A DNA stretch of 21,362 nucleotides, taken from assembly GCA_018714945.1 (NCBI GenBank), contig DVMO01000088.1, positions 1 through 21,362 of the forward strand, read 5' to 3'. The position numbers were made by a program, and so were the translations under genes. The DNA is from Fimisoma avicola (GTDB lineage: Bacteria > Bacillota > Clostridia > Peptostreptococcales > Anaerovoracaceae). Under the pieces are notes generated by a model that was given only the letters and a program-made list of their open reading frames with translations, made no database searches and was not told where the DNA came from. Positions 16,051 through 21,362 of the stretch are shown here, piece after piece (within the stretch, counting starts at the first letter, position 1; every line of letters begins with the position of its first letter).

Positions 16051-18513
16051 ATGATAGTTTCACTGGAATGGTTAAAAGATTATACAGATGTAAATGTCAC
16101 TCCCGAAGAATTCTGCGACAGGATGATAATGTCCGGCTCCAATCTGGAGACCATGGAACATGTGGGCTGCGACATGGAAAATGTAGTAGTAGGCAAGATA
16201 GTTAAGATAGAAAAGCACCCGGACGCCGACAAGCTGGTCATATGCCGGGTGGATATAGGAAAGGAAGAACCGGTACAGATAGTGACCGGAGCTCCCAATG
16301 TGTTCGAGGGAGCCTATGTGCCTGTGGCCCTTGACGGCAGCAGGATACCGGGACCTCTCCACGGACAGCCTAAGCAGGAAGGCGGAGTGACCATCAAAGC
16401 CGGAAAGCTCAGAGGGGTAGAATCAGAGGGCATGCTCTGCTCTTTCGGAGAACTGGGCTTCACCGACAAAGTTGTTCCTGTGGACATGAGAGACGGCATA
16501 TGGATCCTGGGAGGGGAATATCCGCTCGGAATGGATTTTGCCAAGGCCCTGGAACTGGACGACTATGTCATAGACTTTGAGATAACCCCAAACAGGCCTG
16601 ACTGCCTTTCCATGGTAGGCATGGCAAGAGAGGCGGCCGCCACTTTCGACGAGAAAGTAAGGCACCCGGAAACAAAGTGCAAGAACGAAACAGGCAGCGC
16701 TGCAGACTATGTGAGCGTAGAGATCAGATCTGACCTGTGCAAGAGATATGTGGCCAGGATAGTCAAGGATGTCAAGGTACAGCCGTCCCCGTGGTGGCTC
16801 CAGAAAAGGCTCATCCACGCCGGCATGAGACCGATCAACAACATCGTCGATGTGACCAACTTTGTAATGCTGGAATACGGCCAGCCTATCCACGCTTTTG
16901 ACATCAACAGCGTAGCAGGCCAGAAGATAATCGTAGACACCGCTTATGAAGGCGAAAAGTTTACCACCCTGGACGGGACCGAAAGGACTCTGGACGAGAC
17001 CATGCTGACCATCCACGACGCAGAAAAGTCCATCGCCATCGCAGGAGTCATGGGCGGCCTCAACTCCGAGATCGAAAACGATACAAAGACTATCATCGTA
17101 GAGTCAGCCAACTTCCTGGGCAACAGCGTCAGGACCACTGCCAAGAAGGTGGGTCTTAGGACTGAGGCTTCATCAAGATATGAAAAAGGCATAGACCCTA
17201 ACCTGTGCGGCGACGCAGCCGACAGAGTCTGCTATCTGATAGAACTCATCGGCGGAGGCACCGTAGTAGGAGGCAGCGTAGATGTTTATCCTGAGCCGGA
17301 AGAACCTAAGAAGATCCTGGGCAGAGTCAGCAGGATAAACAGCGTCCTGGGCATACAGATCCCAAGGGAACAGATGGCAGGTTATCTGGAAAGCCTTGAA
17401 ATGACCGTCGAAGGCGAGGGAGATGAAATGTATGTGACCCCGCCTACGGTAAGACAGGACATAGAAATCGAAGAAGACATCATAGAAGAAGTAGCCAGGC
17501 TTTACGGCTATGACAAGCTGCCGGTGACCATACCTAAGGGCAGCAACGAGGCTTCCCAGCCTTATTCAAGGGATGTAAAAGATCTGGCCAGAGAGACCAT
17601 GTGCGCTCTGGGATGCGACGAGATACAGACATATTCCTTCGTAAGCCCTAAGGGCGTGGACAATCTGAGGATCGGCGAGGACTCATGGGAAAGGGGCTTC
17701 GTAAAGATAATAAACCCTCTCGGTGAAGATACTTCCGTCATGAGGACCATACTCATGCCGGGACTGCTGGAAGTGCTGGGCAGGAACTATTCAAGAAACA
17801 ATGAAGCGGTCAGAGCTTTTGAAATAGGCAACACCTTCATGGTAAACCTCCTTGACGAAAAGGACCTGCCTACGGAAAGCGACGCCATGTCAATAGGCTT
17901 CTACGGGGACGGAGAAGATTTCTTCACCCTCAAGGGAGCCATAGTGGAAATGCTGGGCAAGCTGGGTATCCACGATCTGGAATTCATTCCGGAAAAAGAA
18001 TACGGAGCTTTCCATCCGGGCAGATGCGCCCGCATAGCTGTCAGAGAGACCGTAGACGGACCTGACGGACCGGGCGAAGAACTTACCGAGATAGGTATAA
18101 TGGGCGAACTCCACCCTGATGTTGCCGATAAATACGGTATCGGAACAAGGTGCTACGCAGCAGAACTGCTTTTCAACATCATCATAGAAATGGCTGATCT
18201 TGAAAAAGCATACAAGCCGCTGCCGAAATACCCGGCTATCCTCAGGGATATCTCCCTTGTAGTCGACGAAGACATGGCAGTAGGCGACATACAGAAAGTC
18301 ATCATGGCTGCGGGAGGAGATCTGCTCAAGAGCGCAGACCTGTTCGATATATACAGAGGACCGCAGGTAGGAGAAGGCAAGAAGAGCGTGGCCTTTGCCC
18401 TGGTATACAGGCACGATGACAAGACGCTCACAGACGAAGAAGTAGATAAAATACATGAAGAAATACTCAAAGCTCTCAAAGAACAGCTCAATGTAAACCT
18501 AAGAGATATATAG
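16051..18513 (+). CDS. pheT: Phenylalanyl-tRNA synthetase beta subunit
   Basis: An 820-aa subunit that carries tRNA-binding and editing functions, hydrolysing Tyr-tRNA-Phe, while catalysis is in PheS. Domains in order: an EMAPII-like tRNA-binding domain at about 40-155 (VVGKIVKIEKHPDADKLVIC), the B3/B4 editing domain at about 210-380 (ending GLRTEASSRYEKGID), the B5 domain at about 400-475, a catalytic-like core, and the C-terminal FDX-ACB anticodon-binding domain from about 725 (PKYPAILRDISLVVDED). AGGAGG (16035-16040) precedes the ATG by 10 nt. Length is normal for bacterial PheT (about 800 aa). The stop sits inside a short direct repeat leading to zapA. Confidence 0.98.
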   Translation: MIVSLEWLKDYTDVNVTPEEFCDRMIMSGSNLETMEHVGCDMENVVVGKIVKIEKHPDADKLVICRVDIGKEEPVQIVTGAPNVFEGAYVPVALDGSRIPGPLHGQPKQEGGVTIKAGKLRGVESEGMLCSFGELGFTDKVVPVDMRDGIWILGGEYPLGMDFAKALELDDYVIDFEITPNRPDCLSMVGMAREAAATFDEKVRHPETKCKNETGSAADYVSVEIRSDLCKRYVARIVKDVKVQPSPWWLQKRLIHAGMRPINNIVDVTNFVMLEYGQPIHAFDINSVAGQKIIVDTAYEGEKFTTLDGTERTLDETMLTIHDAEKSIAIAGVMGGLNSEIENDTKTIIVESANFLGNSVRTTAKKVGLRTEASSRYEKGIDPNLCGDAADRVCYLIELIGGGTVVGGSVDVYPEPEEPKKILGRVSRINSVLGIQIPREQMAGYLESLEMTVEGEGDEMYVTPPTVRQDIEIEEDIIEEVARLYGYDKLPVTIPKGSNEASQPYSRDVKDLARETMCALGCDEIQTYSFVSPKGVDNLRIGEDSWERGFVKIINPLGEDTSVMRTILMPGLLEVLGRNYSRNNEAVRAFEIGNTFMVNLLDEKDLPTESDAMSIGFYGDGEDFFTLKGAIVEMLGKLGIHDLEFIPEKEYGAFHPGRCARIAVRETVDGPDGPGEELTEIGIMGELHPDVADKYGIGTRCYAAELLFNIIIEMADLEKAYKPLPKYPAILRDISLVVDEDMAVGDIQKVIMAAGGDLLKSADLFDIYRGPQVGEGKKSVAFALVYRHDDKTLTDEEVDKIHEEILKALKEQLNVNLRDI

Positions 18514-18523
18514 GAGATATATA
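18503..18523 (+). repeat. Tandem 10-bp direct repeat at the pheT-zapA junction
   Basis: GAGATATATA occurs at 18503-18512 and again at 18514-18523, an 11-bp period. The copies span the last pheT codons, its TAG stop and the start of the zapA ribosome site (AAGGAG, 18523-18528). The repeat duplicates a GGAG-like element, so it may be a slippage product or may affect zapA translation. Confidence 0.6.
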
Positions 18524-18534
18524 AGGAGAGACTC

Positions 18535-19008
18535 ATGGAAAACAACAAGGTCAATGTCAGGATATATGGTCAGGAATATACCATAGCCGGAGAAAAAGAT
18601 GAAGAAACTATCAGAAAGATAGCCTCTCATGTAAACGATAAGATGAGACAGCTGGGCAGGAGCTTTTCCCTCAACGGGCAGGGTACCCTTGCAGTGCTTA
18701 CGGCTATCAATATCACAGACGAGTACTTTGACGCCATGGCTCAGATGCAGGAACTCAAAGAAGCCAACGAGAAGCTGAGGGAAGAGACGGAACATTATCT
18801 GAAAATGTGGGAGGAAGCCAAGCAGAACTTTACCCAGTACAGGGAAAATGCCGCCAAAGTCTCAGCCGAGAAAAAAGCCGCAGAAGAGAAGTGCACAGAG
18901 CTGGAAGCAAAATGCAGCGAATATGAAAACTCATATTTTGACCTTCAGATGGAAAACATGAGACTGAAAAGAGAGCTGGAAGAATATAAGGAGTTAGATG
19001 AAAGATAA
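18535..19008 (+). CDS. zapA: ZapA, FtsZ-ring stabilising protein with long coiled-coil tail
   Basis: A 157-aa cytoplasmic protein. Residues 1-60 are the ZapA head: NKVNVRIYGQEYTIAG, then the helix with EETIRKIASHVNDKMRQL and the TLAVLTAINITDEYF stretch. From about 61 the protein is one long predicted coiled coil rich in Glu, Lys, Ala and Leu, to residue 155. ZapA binds FtsZ, bundles protofilaments and stabilises the ring. B. subtilis and E. coli ZapA are about 85 and 109 aa, so the tail here is roughly 50-70 residues longer. ZapA directly upstream of mutS2 and downstream of pheT matches the B. subtilis neighbourhood, where rnhC, yshB and polX are also present but absent here. AAGGAG (18523-18528) is 6 nt from the ATG. 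It overlaps mutS2 by 11 bp. Confidence 0.9.
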   Translation: MENNKVNVRIYGQEYTIAGEKDEETIRKIASHVNDKMRQLGRSFSLNGQGTLAVLTAINITDEYFDAMAQMQELKEANEKLREETEHYLKMWEEAKQNFTQYRENAAKVSAEKKAAEEKCTELEAKCSEYENSYFDLQMENMRLKRELEEYKELDER

Positions 19009-21362
19009 AACACTCAAAACTCTCGAATACGACAAGATACTGAGCATGCTGGCCGCCGGGGCTTCCTCGGCGGCGGCAAAAGAAAAGCTGCTCGGCCTGT
19101 CCCCCATGACCGATCAGATCTCCGTCATGGAAGCTCTGGGTGAGACCACAGAAGCTGTCAGCGTTATCGTGAGAAAGGGGAATGCTCCTCTTGGACAGCT
19201 CTATGATATAGATGGAGCCATGAGCTTTGCAAAAAAAGGCGGAAGCCTGACCATGAAACAGCTTTTACAGATCCTCTATAATATCAGGGTGGCTTCCAAT
19301 GTCATAACATTTCTCAAGAGCGACCTTCCGGTCCTGCCGGTGATCGACGGTATCAGAGATGCTCTGGAGACCTTTCCGCGTCTGGAAGAAAACATCGACA
19401 GATGTATCCTTTCTGAGGACGAAATGGCAGACAATGCGTCTCCCAAATTAAAGGATATAAGGCGCAGCATCCACAGGCAGAACGACGCCATAAAAAACCG
19501 GCTCAACAATATCTTAAATTCTCAGGATAACAAGACATATCTGCAGGATTCCATAGTAACTATCAGAGACGGCCGTTATGTGGTGCCGGTAAAGGCAGAG
19601 CACAGGGCCAGGTTCCCTGGTATAGTACACGATCAGTCCTCCACCGGAGCCACAATATTCATAGAACCCCAGGTCATAGTCAACCTCAACAATGAACTGA
19701 GAGAACTGGAACTGGCTGAACAGGTGGAGATCGAACGGATCCTGGCGGAGCTTTCGTCCAATGCGGCTGAGCACTACGCCCAGATAATGAACAATCAGAA
19801 ACTCCTGACCATGCTGGACATTATTTTTGCCAAAGGCAAACTGTCCATAGCCATGAAGGGAGAAGAGCCCCATATAACTTCCGACGGGGCAGTGACGCTC
19901 AAACAGGCCAGACACCCGCTCATCGAATATAAGAAAGCCGTACCCATAGATGTGTCCGTCGGAGACGGATATACCACCCTGGTGGTGACAGGGCCCAATA
20001 CGGGAGGAAAAACGGTGACCCTCAAGACCGTGGGCCTGCTGACTCTTATGGCCCAGAGCGGACTGCACATACCGGCTTCGTCAGAAAGCCGCATATCGGT
20101 ATTCGATCAGGTATATGCCGATATAGGAGACGAGCAGAGCATAGAACAGAGCCTAAGCACTTTTTCATCTCACATGAAGAATATCGTTGAGATCCTGCAG
20201 GAAGTCAGGAAAGACTGCCTGGTGCTGCTGGATGAGCTGGGGGCAGGGACAGACCCTACCGAGGGAGCGGCTCTTGCCATATCCATCCTTGAAAACCTCA
20301 AGGCCTGGGGAGCAAGGACCATAGCGACCACCCACTATAATGAACTGAAAAAATACGCTCTTTCCACGCCGGGAGTTGAAAACGGCTCAATGGAGTTTGA
20401 TGTGCAGACCCTGAGCCCTACCTACAGGCTCATAACCGGCATACCCGGAAAGTCCAATGCCTTTGAGATTTCCAGAAAACTGGGGCTGCCAGAAAAGATC
20501 ATAGAAAGAGCTTCCATGTTCCTTGAAAAAGGAGATATAGAATTTGAAAGCGTCCTGGACACCATAGAAAGGGACAGAAAAAAAGCCGAAGAAGAACGGC
20601 GCCAGGCCGAGCTGATGAACATTTCCGCCCGCCGCCGGGAAGACGAGATAGCAAAGCGGCAGCAGGCCCTCCGTGAAAAAGAGGACCAGATCATCAGAAA
20701 GGCCAAGGAAGAAGCAAGAGATATACTTAAAGAGGCCCGCCGCACTGCCGACGATGTGGGCAAAGAGCTGCGTCGCATAAATAAGCTGGCCAGCGTCGGC
20801 GATATGAACCGTTCCTTCGACAGGAGCCGCCGAAAACTGAAAGAGACCGAAGACCGCTTTGCCGAAAAGCGCATAAAACGAGTGAACCAGAGCCCGGTAG
20901 ACGCTTCGCAGCTAAGGATCGGCGACCGGGTACGGGTAGTCACCTTAGATCAGGTCGGTGAAGTCATGACTCTGCCTGACGACAAAGGCGACCTGCAGGT
21001 CAAGATAGGGATAATGAAGGTCAACATCAATGTCAGTGACCTTATGCTGGTTGAGGAACAAAAGAATGTATCCGGCAAGGCTTCAAGCCGGTACGGGGGC
21101 CTGTCCCTGAGAAAGGCCCAGACCATCTCGCCGACGGTCAATGTCCAGGGAGAGAATCTGGAAGATGCCATGATGGATGTGGATAAGTATCTGGACGACG
21201 CCTACATGGCAGGCCTTAAAGAGGTGACTGTCATCCACGGCCGTGGCGAGGGAATACTCAAGGAAGGCCTGCGCCGGGCATTTAAGAACCATAAGCTGGT
21301 TGCCTCTTTCCGAAAAGGAAAATATGATGAGGGCGGCGACGGAGTCACAGTCGTCACCCTGA
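18998..21362 (+). CDS. mutS2: MutS2 ATPase/Smr-domain protein, nearly complete
   Basis: The frame is open from ATG 18998 to the right edge (788 codons); no stop is seen, and the last residues GGDGVTVVTL match the usual MutS2 end, so only a few codons are missing. MutS2 is a MutS paralogue without mismatch-recognition domains. It is linked to recombination control in some bacteria and to rescue of collided ribosomes in B. subtilis. Walker A GPNTGGKT is at 332-339, the signature DEQSIEQSLSTFSSH at 378-392, and Walker B LVLLDELGAGTDP around 408-420. A charged coiled coil (about 515-640) precedes a KOW-like segment and the Smr domain (about 710-788). The Smr domain keeps HGRG (747-750) but has VNVQG (714-718) in place of the LDLRG motif. 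AAGGAG (18988-18993) lies inside zapA, whose end overlaps this start by 11 bp. Confidence 0.95.
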   Translation, partial: MKDKTLKTLEYDKILSMLAAGASSAAAKEKLLGLSPMTDQISVMEALGETTEAVSVIVRKGNAPLGQLYDIDGAMSFAKKGGSLTMKQLLQILYNIRVASNVITFLKSDLPVLPVIDGIRDALETFPRLEENIDRCILSEDEMADNASPKLKDIRRSIHRQNDAIKNRLNNILNSQDNKTYLQDSIVTIRDGRYVVPVKAEHRARFPGIVHDQSSTGATIFIEPQVIVNLNNELRELELAEQVEIERILAELSSNAAEHYAQIMNNQKLLTMLDIIFAKGKLSIAMKGEEPHITSDGAVTLKQARHPLIEYKKAVPIDVSVGDGYTTLVVTGPNTGGKTVTLKTVGLLTLMAQSGLHIPASSESRISVFDQVYADIGDEQSIEQSLSTFSSHMKNIVEILQEVRKDCLVLLDELGAGTDPTEGAALAISILENLKAWGARTIATTHYNELKKYALSTPGVENGSMEFDVQTLSPTYRLITGIPGKSNAFEISRKLGLPEKIIERASMFLEKGDIEFESVLDTIERDRKKAEEERRQAELMNISARRREDEIAKRQQALREKEDQIIRKAKEEARDILKEARRTADDVGKELRRINKLASVGDMNRSFDRSRRKLKETEDRFAEKRIKRVNQSPVDASQLRIGDRVRVVTLDQVGEVMTLPDDKGDLQVKIGIMKVNINVSDLMLVEEQKNVSGKASSRYGGLSLRKAQTISPTVNVQGENLEDAMMDVDKYLDDAYMAGLKEVTVIHGRGEGILKEGLRRAFKNHKLVASFRKGKYDEGGDGVTVVTL

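Noticed and set aside
1..21362. Mobile elements, CRISPR arrays, tRNA or rRNA genes
   Set aside because: No spaced repeats of CRISPR type, transposase-like frames, terminal repeats or structural RNA signatures were seen; genes are contiguous core genes with consistent orientation.

Overview
This 21.4 kb window is a dense, one-strand block of core genes from a Gram-positive anaerobe of the class Clostridia. The gene order (rsmH, ftsL, class B PBP with PASTA, murE, murF, mraY, murD, ftsW, murG, murA, divIB, ftsZ), the DNPR (meso-diaminopimelate) motif in MurE and the PASTA-tailed transpeptidase all point to Firmicutes. Ile is written mostly as ATA and Arg mostly as AGA/AGG. Family level is not resolvable by eye. 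Every supported gene is on the + strand; I see no transposase, integrase, CRISPR array, tRNA, rRNA or phage gene.

Layout. (1) About 2-12846: division and cell-wall (dcw) cluster. It starts inside rsmH and runs ftsL - PBP - murE - murF - mraY - murD - ftsW - murG - murA - divIB, with overlaps or very short gaps except before the PBP (146 bp) and before murA (94 bp). These enzymes make UDP-MurNAc-pentapeptide (murA, murD, murE, murF), move it to the lipid carrier (mraY, murG) and polymerise and crosslink it at the septum (ftsW, PBP, with ftsL/divIB as partners). (2) 12943-14118: ftsZ with its own likely extended -10 promoter. (3) 14177-14971: a SPOUT-family 2'-O-ribose rRNA methyltransferase (ysgA/rlmP-like). 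(4) 15014-18513: pheS and pheT. (5) 18535-21362: zapA with a long coiled-coil tail, overlapping mutS2, which runs off the right edge within a few codons of its expected end.

The second block (methyltransferase - pheS - pheT - zapA - mutS2) matches a conserved Firmicutes neighbourhood known from Bacillus subtilis, where it lies far from the dcw cluster. Here the two blocks abut just after ftsZ, putting the FtsZ-binding protein ZapA about 4.4 kb from ftsZ. murB, murC and ftsA are not in the window, and no gap is large enough to hide them.

I do not find a new biological system. The points worth a second look are modest: a structured promoter region before the PBP, an enlarged ZapA, a MutS2 with a changed LDLR motif, a missing ftsA, and some unusual residues in FtsW and MurF.
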